From assembly GCF_020906515.1 (NCBI RefSeq), contig NC_085850.1, positions 1,488,001 to 1,552,000 of the forward strand: DNA of 64,000 bases, written 5' to 3'. The stretch's first letter is position 1. Each line of letters begins with the position of its first letter. Of this stretch, positions 1 to 11,132 are shown in pieces. The notes below the pieces were generated by a model. It did no database searches. It was not told the DNA's origin and saw only the letters and a list, made by a program, of their open reading frames with translations. Origin of the DNA: Vanrija pseudolonga (taxonomy: Eukaryota > Basidiomycota > Tremellomycetes > Trichosporonales > Trichosporonaceae). Both the position numbers and the translations under genes were made by a program.

Positions 1-783
1 TCAGGCGCTACTCACCAGAATATAAGGCGCCAGCACGTTGATCCCCCACACACGGCCGCGCTCCCCGTCGGCAGACCGCGCGCCGACCTCCTCGATGTTG
101 TACCGCGGGTGGTGGAGGGCGTACATCGGGCCGTCGGTCACAATGCTCCACATGAAGCGAGGGATGACGACCTGTGTGATGGCCGCGTAGCCGGCGTTGA
201 GGAACAGGCTCGTGACGTGCGGGTACCGGCGGCGGACGCGCTCAGCGAACGCGAGCACGCCGCGGTCTCCGCCGACCTGGTCGAGGTCGACGAGCTCGTA
301 CTCGACTCTGAGGTTCTCCTCCCAGCCCTCGGGCACAGCGACGCCGTTCGCGCGCCGCTTCGCGAGGTCGGCCCGGTGGCGCGCAAGGATGGCGGTGCGT
401 GCATCGAGCGCGTTCGCCTCGGAGCGCACGGCGAGCACGAGCGTCAGCGCCGGGTGCGGAGCGCGGATGACGGCCGACTCGAGCGCTGCCGCCTCGCCCT
501 TTGGCGTCGCCAGCTTGTCTCGCAGCGCCGGGGCGAGCGCAGACGCCTGCGGGACAGCGATGGGCACGGGCGCATCCGCGGTCGAGAGGTTGGCCAGCAG
601 CGAATGGCACAGGCCGAGACCGAAGCCGCTGGGCGTGAGCTTTGTTTGCGCGGCGCCGGCTTACGAGTTGGACCCAGTCACGATCGCAATGATGCGGTTC
701 GGGTCCGCTGCCGGCCCGGTCACGGTCGGCGTGCTGCTGCTCGTGCTGCTCGTATGCTGCGACCCCGCGCGTGTGGTGACCAT
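1..783 (-). CDS. ERG27: 3-ketosteroid reductase Erg27 (5' part; runs off the left edge)
   Basis: Short-chain dehydrogenase that reduces the 3-keto group during sterol C-4 demethylation in ergosterol synthesis, normally at the ER and lipid droplets with Erg25, Erg26 and Erg28. Exon 1 runs 783-665 and exon 2 628-16. The 36-nt intron between them restores the Rossmann motif TGSNSGFGLGL near residue 36, which is broken without splicing. NAGYAAIT, the SDR NAG motif, follows near residue 140. The long insert after the cofactor site and the W-G-N-V-L-A-P-Y segment fit Erg27 rather than a generic SDR. A donor (GTGAGT) at 15 opens another intron, so the catalytic YxxxK lies outside the window. The ATG at 783 is the first in frame with the Rossmann fold. 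Confidence 0.85.
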
Positions 784-1307
784 TGTTTAGGTGGGTGTGG
801 GAAGACAACGAGAACACGGGTGGTATTAAGGTCTGACCATCACCGACTTTTGGACAACGCGTCCTGGATGGCACGATGTCGGCTCTCTCCGCGGCGCGAG
901 GCTGCCATGCTGCTCTTGGCTCTGAAGCAACCATCTTCTGGTATCTCAACGTTCTGACGGGCGCCAACGTGCATGCAGCTCCCTCATGCATTGTGAAACT
1001 GGTAGTTTGGTATAGGCTTCATGCTTCGTGTGATGCTGCAATCCTCGGCTTCCTCGGCCACCACTGACGCGCCTCACAACCCTAAGATAGTTGACGCATT
1101 TGCTCCCGCTCAGAACTGGAAAATTGCAACTTGGCACACAAAGTCGAGCGAGCACACGAGAATCAACGCCAGAGTCAACGCGCAGCAGCGGGACAACGCC
1201 CAGCGCCCATGGTATGCAGGTGTGATCGCATCCTACGATCTGGTACATCAACCTATCCCTCTCACTCAGCCCCTCTGCTCTAGCACGACGACATGTACGC
1301 GCAAAGC
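784..1307. other. Intergenic: ERG27 promoter and RPL27 3' region
   Basis: 524 bases between the ERG27 start and the RPL27 stop, both genes on the minus strand. I see no convincing coding exon, RNA gene or repeat. It should hold the ERG27 promoter and the RPL27 polyadenylation region. Confidence 0.6.
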
Positions 1308-2018
1308 TTAGAAGCGGAGCTTGGAGAAGAACCAGCGGTTGGAGCCCTTGGCGTAGCGCTCCTCGAAGGCCTTCTTGATGGCCTTCTTCGACTCCTCACG
1401 CTGGGTAGGCTCCTTGAAGGTGTCGTTGGTGACGGCACCCTTGAGGTTCTCGAGCTCGAGGACGTAGCGGGTGGGGAGGAGGTGGGCGTAGTTGACGACC
1501 TTGATGAAAGGCTTGACCTTGCTCCTCTTGGCAACCTTCTTCTTGCCCATCGACTTGGTAACCTTCAAGGGGTAACTGCAAGCTGTTAGACGCCTGCAAC
1601 CATGCCTTGCTCGCTGCTCCCACTCACCGCTCGATGCCGGCAACGATGGCGTGGGGGTAGGGGCGCTCCTTGGTGCCCTCGTCACGCTGCTGGATGACGA
1701 CAACCTTCTTGCCGGCCTGACGGCCAGAGAGGACAACGGCGACCTTTCCGGGCTTGTAGACTGGTGGTGGTTAGCTCCTGTGCGACTGCCTTCTCGCGAC
1801 CGCAGAGGACCAGGCGGCGGAAATGTCGAAACTGGACCTGGACACTGCACACGCGCACGACCAACGGCGACGTTCTCCACGCATCGCACCGTCAACGCCG
1901 TTGGTCTCCCCGACGTCCTCTCCGCTGTGCCCATGCCCAGTCCAGTGTCCATCCTTGTCCCAGCCTTTGGTCCTCTGCCGGCGTCGCGAATCTTCAATTA
2001 ATGCTCACTCTTGACCAT
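1308..2018 (-). CDS. RPL27: 60S ribosomal protein eL27
   Basis: Structural protein of the large cytosolic ribosomal subunit. Three exons: 2018-2009, 1760-1628 and 1575-1308. Together they give 136 aa, the same length as yeast L27. The protein starts [20 protein letters not shown], passes through [19 protein letters not shown] and ends in the family tail [10 protein letters not shown]. The first exon carries only 10 coding nt, and the first intron is 248 nt, long for this window, which is common in ribosomal protein genes. I checked that intron by eye for C/D box snoRNA motifs and saw none. Confidence 0.95.
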
Positions 2019-3136
2019 CTGTGAGGGCGAAGCGAGAGTTTCAAGTAGCGTCGAGGGGGAGAGAGAGGCGATGGTCAGCACGAGTACACGATGTCGTCGT
2101 CGTCGGCGTTGTCGTCGTCGATGTAAGGCTCACCTCGTCTAGCTGGGGTGGAGTTAGTTGAGGGAAGACTACTTTTGGGTGTGGACTTGGAAGTGGTAGC
2201 AGCAGCTCGCACCGTCGTAGCCAGCAGCAAGCAGTCACTGGAGCGACCGACACTGCACACTGGGCACTGGCAGGCAGCACCCACCCAGCCTGGCAGGCGA
2301 CACCCAGGGTGGACCAATTTGCTCGAAATTCTGCGGAGTTATGCTCTGTAATCCCGTCCGTGGCATTTAACCCACCACGTGGTAGCATTATTTCAACCCC
2401 ACATTTAATGACCATAGGCCATCACGTCACTAATGCGGGGAGTGTGATGTGGGGTCGGGTGGGACGGTATCGGCACCATCAGTAGTGATGATGGTCCAAG
2501 TGACGACGGCCCACAGGCCACAGCCTCCCCTCCCTCTCGCCATCATTCCCAGTGGCGCGCGTTGCTCGTTGGAATCAGTGTTACTTTCGACTGGTTTGTG
2601 CATCACAAGAACGAATAGTCCCTGTGCCGCGCGCAGTTGCCACACACCCACACCCCGACCCACACGGCCCACAAAGAGAGACCTACACCAGCTTGCCCTC
2701 GCCTCACGTTCCTCGCGCGGCCGCGTGCCCCACAAACAACAACATCTCACATCTCTGCATTCGCGCAACAACAAGCTCCGCAATTGAGATCACCCCCTCC
2801 CTCATCTCCCCGTCCCCCCTGTTGATACGCCGCTGCATATATAGAACATGTGCACCTAGATCCAAACGGTGCTTATTGAACCTACTCCCACGACCTGCTG
2901 CCTTTCCCCGCCTTTGACACGCGCGCGTGACGCCATTCCTCGAGACGCCACGCCACAGCACCACCACCAAGCTAAGCTTGTGACACGGACAAGGACGGGC
3001 ACACCGACTCGACAACACGAACCCACCACTCCATCGCTGTCACCTTTCATACATCACAGCACACCAGTCACAGCCCATTCACGCCATCACACCGCTTGAC
3101 ACCATGCCCACACCCCCCGACAACTAACCACCAGCA
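2019..3136. other. Divergent intergenic region RPL27 / ATG13
   Basis: About 1.1 kb between two divergently transcribed starts. The half towards ATG13 (2700-3130) is C/A/T-rich with many CAC and CAACA tracts, as expected of a 5' leader. No coding potential stands out on either strand. Confidence 0.6.
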
Positions 3137-6100
3137 ATGTCCGTCGCGCCCCTAAAACGGGTGCGCGGTGAATCCGGCCCCGGCACGGCAACGGCAGGAG
3201 CAGCAGCTGCAGCCGCCACCGGCGGCGCCGACAGTCCCCAGCGCGGTGGCTCGAGCTCGCCAGCGTCGGCCTCGGCCTCGGTCGTCGCGGGCGTACCGAA
3301 CGCCGACGCGACGTCATCAGCGTCAAGCAGCCAGATCGCGCCCGGCGGTGTGTCCCGGGCAGACCAGATCGTGTACCGGTTCTATCTCAAGACGGTCAGC
3401 GTGCTCGTCGATGGCCGCGTAAGCCATCTGCGCAACGCGGCCGAGCGCAAGAAGGACAGATGGTTCAACCTTACCATCCCGGACACGGACGTGCACAAGC
3501 GCGACCTCGCCGTCTACCGCACCGTGTCAACATCACATCCACCCAACCCATCACCCGACAGCGCGGCTGGCGAGAGTCGGAGCACGGTCCCCCCACTTCT
3601 TATCTCACTTATCCTCGACACGAACGATATTCCTCCTGGCCAGACCTTGCTGTGGAACCGCGAAGGCCAGCGCGTCGCGCTCGACCCTACTCTCGTCCGC
3701 CCCGCCGCCCAACCCCAGCGCCGCCCGGGCATCGTGCTGGAACGATGGACGTTTCGTGCAACGTAGGTGGCTGATGGCGTGTTTGGGCTCCTGCGGGACC
3801 ATGTGCCGGGAACAATGCACTGACCCTTCCCTTGCCCCACAGAGACGTTGCACTCGACGTGGTCGGCGGCGCTTCCGACATGGCTCCACCGACAGCTTAT
3901 CGCCTGGGAATCATCCACTTCCGCGCGCTATATTCGTTTATTCGCCTGCTACCAGCCTACCGGCTGTTCCGCCGGCTGAAGCGTGCTAACAGTGGCCTGC
4001 GACTAGGCATCAAGCTGTGGGCGGCGGAAGGCTACGCCAACTCGCCAGCAGAGATAGCAGAGGCCTGGGAAGTCATGGACCGCGACCTTATCGGCATCGA
4101 CGTGCCTCTGGAGCGAATGATCCCTGGGGCTGAAGTGGACCCAGCTTCCGGCAGCACTCTTGAGCGATACGACTTCCCCACCGTCGATCTGTTTGGTTCC
4201 ACTTACGAGTTGGGCGTCGTCTACCGCTCCAATGTCGACTTTGACGTCGAGGACATGGAGAGTGTGTTGAGCGAGCGGTTCGTCGACATGGACGAGGAGT
4301 GGTTTACGCCAACGGTCGCGCGCCACAGACTGGAGAGCGAGGCCCGTGTGGCGGCCAGCGCTGGAACGTCAAGATCAGCTTCACGCGCGGGCGTGACCCC
4401 TCCGACAGTCGCGGGCCGTGTTACCGTTCCACCAAGCGGAGCCGGTGGCGCTGGCAGTGCCGGGTTATCGTCGTCGCGCCAGGTGTCGAGCCGGGCGGCA
4501 TCAGGCTCGGCGGGGACACAGCCAAGCAGTCTAGGGGCCGCCAAGTGGGGCGCTCTCGCCGAGGGCCTGCCGTTCGCATCTGGCTCGCAAGCACCGGAAG
4601 GACCGCCATCGCCTGTGCCGAGCGGCGCGGTGCCGTACAGACGATTATCTGCACATTCACTCCAACCGTTCCGATCCATTTCGGCATCGCCTTCGACATC
4701 GATCTTGCGGACTGCACCGTCCAACCCGGCACAGCTGCCTGGGTCGAGTACACCGCAGTCTGCAAGGGCGATCCCAGGACAAACGTCTTCCCCAATGGCG
4801 CGCACCAGCAGCTTCCTCTCGCAATCAGGACGCTCTTTCACGCACGCGCAAGTGGCCAACATGCAGGGTGTATCCCCCGTCGGCGGGGCGCCACCGTTCG
4901 CGTTGCAGCCAAGCGGCGCGTCCCCGCCAATGTCCCAGTTCCCTTCATCCCTCAGCTTCTCCAAGCAAGCTGTGGGCCGCGGACCTGCAGGCGTGACGTT
5001 CCCAATGGCATCACCGTTCCTGCCGAGTTCACTCGACCGTGACAGCCCGTTACCGGCAGCTTCTCAGCTGGCAACTAAACGCCACTCGTCATCGTTATCC
5101 GGTCGACGTGCCTTCCCCGGCTCGAGTCCTGGTGATTCGGCACTGCCCCCAGGATTGAGCTTGCGCAGAACAAGCACCCGGGAGAGCGGTCTCCGACATT
5201 CGAGCATCGACAGGGGTGGACCAGATGCTGCCGAGAATGACGACGTGCACGCATTTCTCCGTGCGCTTGACTCTTGGGCCGCACCGACAAGCGTTCAGGG
5301 CCACGGTCAGTCGCCTAAGGTCTCGACCTCTGGATTGGGATCGTCCGGCGCACCGACGTTTACGACCACCGCACCGACACCGCGCCGCACATCGGCCGCG
5401 TCGTCGTCCATCATGTCACCACTGTCGACCACTGGCAACGCGGCGCCGCCAGAGGCTGGATTGGCGACCCGAACGCCGCTTACCAAGGCGCATGTCGGCG
5501 ACGTGCTCAAGAGCATGAAGGGAAGCATGAGAGGAAGCTATTCGTTGGAGTCGCCACCGCGGGCCACGCCACCGCCAATGTCCCGTGACTCGTCAGTGTC
5601 TGAGCGTGTACGCCAGCACTCTGGCCTCGGCACGCCTGGTGGTGTTCCATCCCCTCGCACAGGCACACCGGCTTCGCAGCTGATGGCAAGAAGAGCTTCT
5701 GGCATCACGGAATCGGGCACGCCCGGGTCCAGTGTGCCGAGACAGCCTTCCATGTTGTCCGCGCCTCGCCCTCTGGCGTCGAGCCCTCTGAGCGGAGGTG
5801 GTGCGACTATGCGTCATGCTGCATCGGGGACGTCACTGCCACGGTCGGCAGGACAACAGGCGCTGGACCAGGGTCATGCCCGGAGCCTACCAGGAGCCAT
5901 CTCGACGTCACCGCAGCCAATGACACGAATTCAGCCGGCGTCTGTGCTCTCCCCGCAGACGACAGGTGGGACGAGTGTCGGTACGAGCGTTGGCCGCCGG
6001 ACCACGGGCCCAGTGCTCGTCCGCGGCGGCTTTGGTGCTCCGAGTCTCAGCTCCAAGGCCAGCACGTCGTCGTCATCGCCCAGCCACAGTCCGGTACGCG

Positions 6101-6573
6101 ATTATCGCTACCGCTCTGGTCTTCAGGCCGAGCGCGAGCGGCTCGACGACGACGGTACTGGTGCAACGGGTGGGTCGAACGGCTCGGGCGGGTACACTTT
6201 CCCGCGACGACTGGCGAGTAACGCGCTCGTGAGCGGGTTCACTCTCAGCGGAGCGGCACCACTGCAGCAGCCTGCGGGCAATGGGAACGGGCACGGCGGA
6301 GGCACACGCCGTACCGCGCCGAGCAGCCTCGGCGCGTTTGATGTTGAGCACGAGGACACGGCGTTTCGAGGCAGTGGACGGGGTCGCGTGGCGAGTGAAG
6401 GCTCGGGCTCGCCGGCGGGCCAGTTTCCGTCCCCCCTTTCCCCAGTCGTCGACGGGTTAATGGCGCGGCTTGCGCTCGTGCAACAGGATGAGCCGACCCC
6501 AGTAACGCACCAGGAGGAGGAGAAGACGACGACCACGACCACGACGACGACGCCAGAGCCGCCGGCGCCGTAG
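3137..6573 (+). CDS. ATG13: Autophagy protein Atg13
   Basis: Regulatory subunit of the Atg1 kinase complex that starts autophagosome formation and is controlled by TORC1 phosphorylation. Exons 3137-3762 and 3843-6573 (80-nt intron) encode 1,117 aa. The N-terminal HORMA domain (about residues 75-390) is recognised by RADQIVYRFYLKTV, the strand ending PGIVLERWTF, and FRALYSFIRLLPAYRLFRRL, followed by YELGVVYRSNVDF. The remaining ~700 residues are a Ser/Pro/Gly-rich disordered tail, the usual place for Atg1- and Atg17-binding motifs and phosphosites. The protein ends with a run of about ten threonines encoded by an ACG/ACC repeat (6528-6552). It is longer than yeast Atg13 (738 aa) because of this tail. 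Confidence 0.92.
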
Positions 6574-6859
6574 AATAGAAGGCAGGTAGAACAATGACGA
6601 GAGCGTAGACGATCCCCCCATCTTTTTGCCAGGTTGTAGAGTGTTTGTTTGAGCATTTGGCGCACCGCTCCGTGTCCATAAGATCCCAGTAGTATGCATG
6701 AGACCGTGTTGGTCGCACGCTCTCTATTCTAGACAATGACGTTTTTGTTTTATGATGGTTGGGTTGGGGGTTGCAGCCGCAGAGGCGACGCAGTGGTGGA
6801 ACACTATAGATGACAGGTAGCGACTACATTTACAAGGTATGCCCGGTTGATGGGCTCGT

Positions 6860-8639
6860 CTAGTAGAGCAGGCGGGTAAGGATGTTTGCGCGCGTGCCCT
6901 TGATTGCCTCGTAAATGTCCTTGACCTCCTCGATACCGACGCCGGAAATGTCGGCCATGAGGTAGGCAATGTCGCCCTTGGAGTCGGAGAACTGCTTCTC
7001 AATGTTGTGCGAGCCGAGGATGGCGTTGATGGCGCGGAGGACACCGGGCTCGTTCCTGTGGACGTGGCAGACGCGGATGTGGCGCTCGTCGTCGATCGAG
7101 ATGGCGCGGAGGTCGACCTCGGGGAAGTTGACCGAGCCGAGCGAGGTGCCAAAGTTGAGGTAGCGGGTGAGGGCCGTGGCGACCTCGGAGCCGATGGCGC
7201 GCTGGGCCTCCTCGGTCGAGCCACCAATGTGGGGCGTCATGATGAGGTTGGGGAGCAGGCGGAGGCGGGGGATGAACTCGCCGAGGTCCTCGTTGAAACC
7301 GGGGCCGTTGGATCCGGGCTCGCGGGGGAAGACGTCGACGGCGGCACCGGCGAGCTTCTTGCTCTCGATGGCGTCGGCGAGCGCGGCGAGGTCGACGACC
7401 TTGCCACGGGCGTTGTTGATGAAGAAGGCGCCGTCCTTCATCTGCGCAAACTGCTCAGCGCCGATCATGCCAATCGTGTCGGGGATCTCGGGCACGTGGA
7501 GCGAGACAAAGTCGGCGTTGTTGAGGAGCTCGTCGAGCGTGTCGACCTGGCGCGCGGTACCGAGGGGCATGATGGGCAGGACGTCGTAGTAGATGACGCT
7601 CATGCCGAACGACTCGGCGAGGACCGACAGCTGCGAGCCAATGTGGCCGTAGCCGACAATGCCGAGCGTCTTGCCGCGGATCTCCCAGCAGCCCTTGGAC
7701 ACCTTGTTCCAGATACCGGCGCGCAGCTCGGACGCACGGTCGATGAGCTGGCGGGACAGCGAGATGATCTCGCCAATGACGAGCTCGGCGACCGAGCGCG
7801 AGTTGGAGAAGGGCGAGTTGAAGACGACAATGCCGCGCTTGGCCGCGTGCGTCAGGTCGACCTGGTTGGTGCCGATGCAGAAGCAGCCGATGGCGAGGAG
7901 GTTGGGGCACGAGTCGATCACCTTGGCGGTGATCTTGGTCTTGGAGCGGATACCGATGGCGTGGTACTCGGGGAGCTTGGCGATGAGCTCGGCCTCGGAG
8001 AGGGCCTTGGTGAGGTGGTCGACCTGGGCACTGGTGTCAGCGAGTGTATGAGCGCAACGAGAGCGAGCACGGCGGGTGGGCAGTGTCCGGGACAGCCCAT
8101 CGTGTCTCACCGGACACTTCCCGCCAGCCAGTCTGTCAACTCAAACCCACCTCGTAGCCCTGCTTCTTCAAAAAGTTGGCGGCGTCGAGCGAGATGTTCT
8201 CAACGAGGAGGAGCTTGACCTTGCCCTGGCGCGTAGGCGTGGCCACGCCCTCGTCCTCCTCGGGCACGGGGAACGAGTTGGGGAGGTAGGCGTGGAGGGT
8301 GCGGACGTTGCGCTGGTGGCGGTCGGCGAACGACGAGCCGAGCGACGCCGACGGCGAGGTCGCGAGGCGGGGCGAGGTGGAGAGCGCGCCCGTGTTGGCC
8401 GTGGGCGACGTGCTGAACGCCGACTCGGGGACGCCGCGGGGGTTGGTGGGGATGGGAATGCTGCGTGGTGCGTTAGCGGCGCGTGCAGTGATGGAACGGG
8501 GGTGGTGGTGCGATGGCCGGGAACGGCGACGCGATGCCACGCCGACACGCCCGCCGACACCGCCGCGGCAGACTCACTTCCTGATGGGCTCGGACGCCGA
8601 GACGGACGCCCGGCGGTTGATGGTCTTGGGAGCGGACAT
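6860..8639 (-). CDS. SER3: D-3-phosphoglycerate dehydrogenase
   Basis: Oxidises 3-phosphoglycerate to 3-phosphohydroxypyruvate with NAD, the first step of serine synthesis. Exons 8639-8578, 8460-8151 and 8023-6860 give 510 aa. The Rossmann motif GYGHIGSQ lies at about residue 248. The catalytic Arg is in NNARGKVVD and the catalytic His in PHIGGST. A C-terminal ACT domain (HIRVCHVHRNEPGVL onward) is the usual serine-feedback site. Compared with yeast Ser3 (469 aa) there is a Ser/Pro/Thr-rich N-terminal extension of about 65 residues before the conserved RTLHAYLP segment. The SER3/SER33 distinction cannot be made from sequence alone. Confidence 0.95.
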
Positions 8640-9389
8640 GGTGTGTGTGTGGTGGTGGTGGTGGTGGCTACTGTTGCCTGACAACAACTAGTCTTATAAA
8701 TGAATGTGGGGTCCAACGAGTCGAATGACGCGCCCGCCAACTTTTTGGCCAACGCACGCCATATCTGGACTGATTGGAGGAGAGGATTCGGAAATTTCCC
8801 TGGACCGCTGGCGGCTGGGCTACGAGTCAACAGCAGTGAGTGGTGAGCCTTCGGAACCATTTTGGCCGATACACCGTGCAATCCTGCAGGCTCCTGTCTG
8901 TCCTTTGCATGCACAGGGCCAAGCGTGGGCGCGAGCGCGACCGAGTGCAGTGCATGTATACGCACACGCACAGCCCATGTACCAGGACATCCCGAAACCG
9001 CCCGGAGGCTGCAGAGGCGGCAGAGGCTGCAACCCGTTATCAATGGTGTGGCACTCTCTGTCTTGAACCATGGCTCCACACACTCGCACGTGTGCTGTGG
9101 CGACAGGTGGCATGGCGCTTGCTTCTGCCCATCACGACAGCTGCATCATCTGATGCTGACTCCTCCTGCTCCGAATACGACGATGCGATGCATGTCATGC
9201 TACGATCGCGCCGAGTCGATGATTGCGAAGACGCGTCGGGGTATCACCGACTCCACCGCCTATCCCCGGCAATCGCCGAGTGAAGCCCGCTGATTGTGTC
9301 TTCGCCGACTGCGATGGCCAGGGGGGCGACTGGCACGTCGGGCCGGCGCTCCTGTGATGAGTGGCATGTAGGCACAGTACATGACACTC
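8640..9389. other. Intergenic: SER3 promoter and 3' region of the membrane protein gene
   Basis: 750 bases starting with a short TG/GGT microsatellite beside the SER3 start codon. No further gene is visible. Open frames here lack codon bias and family features. Confidence 0.55.
8692..8700 (-). promoter_or_regulatory. TATA-like box of the serine biosynthesis gene
   Basis: TTTATAAG on the minus strand, about 55 nt upstream of the start at 8639. A TG/GGT microsatellite lies between it and the ATG. The assignment rests on sequence and position only. Confidence 0.35.
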
Positions 9390-10302
9390 CTACCACACCT
9401 GCGGCAGCCAGAAGAGGATGACAGCTGCCCCCGGGCCAAGTGCGGCACTGGTCGCCAACAAGCCTGCCCACCCCACCACAGACTTCGGGGCCACGAGCAC
9501 AAGCGACGCGACAACGACGACGGCAAAGTCGACAACGAAGATCCACAGCGCTGCGCCGGCAAACGAGCTCTGGCTGGGCCAGAAGGCGTCCGCGGCTGAG
9601 AACTCGCCCGCGATCAGGGCCGACAGGAGGGGCAGCTGCGCGGACAGCGAGGTGCCGACGCACACCGCGCCAGCGAGAGCGTAGGCGACCCGCTTGGCGC
9701 CGCTGAAGGCGAACGGCGCGCAGGCAACGGCAATGAGCAGCGTGTACACCGGGTAGATCTGCCACGCGGACAGGGGGCCGTATGCGAGGCCAGAGCGCAC
9801 AGCGTACACCCCAGGGACGAGGTATCCGCCCACGGTGGCCAGGAGGGCCTGCCACGGCTCCTCGCGCCTGTCCGCCGTGCGGGGCGCGCTGAGCGCGCCG
9901 TACGCAGGGTAGACGATACACACGGGCACGACCTGCCCGAGGAGGAGGAGGAGGGCGCCGCGCACCGCGCCGGAGGAATGCAGCAGGATGAAGGCCGGCG
10001 CGAGGAAGAAGGCGCCAAACGCGCCGAGCACATGCTGCCCCGCGACCGTGGCGTACGCCGCCGAGAAGGTGACGTTGAACGCGCACAGCGCCTGGTTGAA
10101 CCCGTAGTTGAGGAACGGGAGCGCCGGCGAGCCCGTGCTCTCGAGGCACGTCTCGTGCGAGATGAAGACGTTGACGGCGGGGATGGCTGTGGGGTGAGCT
10201 TGGCTGCTGAGGAGGGGAGGGGGACATACCCTGCGCTAAGAGGGCCACGCCGACAGCAGCGAGGAGCGCGAACGCTGCGCGCGGAGCAGCTGGGGCTGGC
10301 AT
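9390..10302 (-). CDS. Multi-pass membrane protein of unknown function
   Basis: Exons 10302-10230 and 10186-9390, joined over a 43-nt intron, encode 289 aa. The N-terminus (PRAAFALLAAVGVALLAQ) is a signal-anchor-like helix. After a polar stretch with the sequence INVFISHETC-like around residues 28-40, roughly seven further hydrophobic segments follow, with few charged loops. Such a plan occurs in uncharacterised fungal integral membrane proteins, some of them in secondary-metabolite clusters, but I recognise no specific family motif and see no biosynthetic neighbours. Function is left open. The coding call rests on hydrophobic periodicity, a clean phase-preserving intron and absence of stops. 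Confidence 0.75.
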
Positions 10303-11132
10303 GGTGCTGGCTGGTTGTGAGGTGGAGTCGAGTCAACGCAAAGTCAGTCACGGCAGCAGCGGGGGTCGTCGAAACATGGGCCGACCGACGACAGACCCTC
10401 CACCCTGAATGGGGTGGGTGAGTGGGGGTGCGGGCAACAAGCGGCGAGCTGATGCCAAGCCGCCGGCTCGGCGCGGTGCAGGCAGCGAGCGCAATGCAAG
10501 CAGTGGTGCAGGAAGAACAACAACCGCTGCTGCCACTGTTGGCCATGTAGCATTCAACTCGAGACATGCGAGACACATGTCGGCTCCAGGCTCTAGGCTC
10601 TAGGCTCTAGGCTCTAGGCCACCTCCACCACGTGTTATCTTACGCCGACTTCGTCGTCCACCGATGCCATCGTCTGCACGTTTCTTTGTCCGCAGCCTGA
10701 CTATTGCCGCACCCCAGTCCCGCACACACCGAAGGCCGACCCCCGGCGTGCACACACACAGCACAGAGCTCCGGAAAAGAAGGATATGCTACTACTGCTG
10801 CGCGCAGGGTTCGAGTTAGCCAACCCTGCATGAAGGAATGCTAGTTCAGCACGGTCGCGTCGATCTTGCACGCCCGTCCCTTGCCACTCGCCACTGCTGC
10901 GCTCAAGCCAACCACCACCCACCCCTAGCTATGCTGTTACATCATGCCCTAGAGGTATGCAAGTACCGATGATATACAGAACGTGCGAATGTTTGCTTTG
11001 GGTGTTGTTCACATGCTGCTAGCTGACGGCCTCTTCTGGGCCGCCCTGACCTCCTCGTGGTGTCGTCGTCGTTGCTGTTTCATCGCGGGCGCTCCCTGAG
11101 ACCCGCTCTTTCTCGCCACTCCCTCGCCACGC
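10303..11132. other. Intergenic: promoter of the membrane protein gene and PBS2 3' region
   Basis: 830 bases without a recognisable gene. It holds a 7-bp tandem repeat (10591-10618) and an 8-bp perfect hairpin with a 10-nt loop (10804-10829). Confidence 0.55.
10591..10618. repeat. Tandem repeat, 4 x CTCTAGG
   Basis: Four exact copies of a 7-bp unit about 290 bp upstream of the membrane protein start. A simple-sequence tract with no inferred function. Confidence 0.9.

Noticed and set aside
1761-2008. Possible snoRNA inside the ribosomal protein introns (RPL27 intron 1, RPL35 intron 2 at 32483-32666)
   Set aside because: No C box (RTGATGA) with a D box (CTGA) at suitable spacing on the sense strand.
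7007-8218. Plus-strand open frame (403 codons) opposite the serine biosynthesis gene
   Set aside because: Antisense shadow. Composition is a mirror of the SER3 codons and it crosses the gene's introns.
10804-10829. Hairpin with GGTTCGAG, resembling a tRNA T-arm
   Set aside because: No acceptor, D or anticodon arm can be built around it, and there is no T-run terminator.
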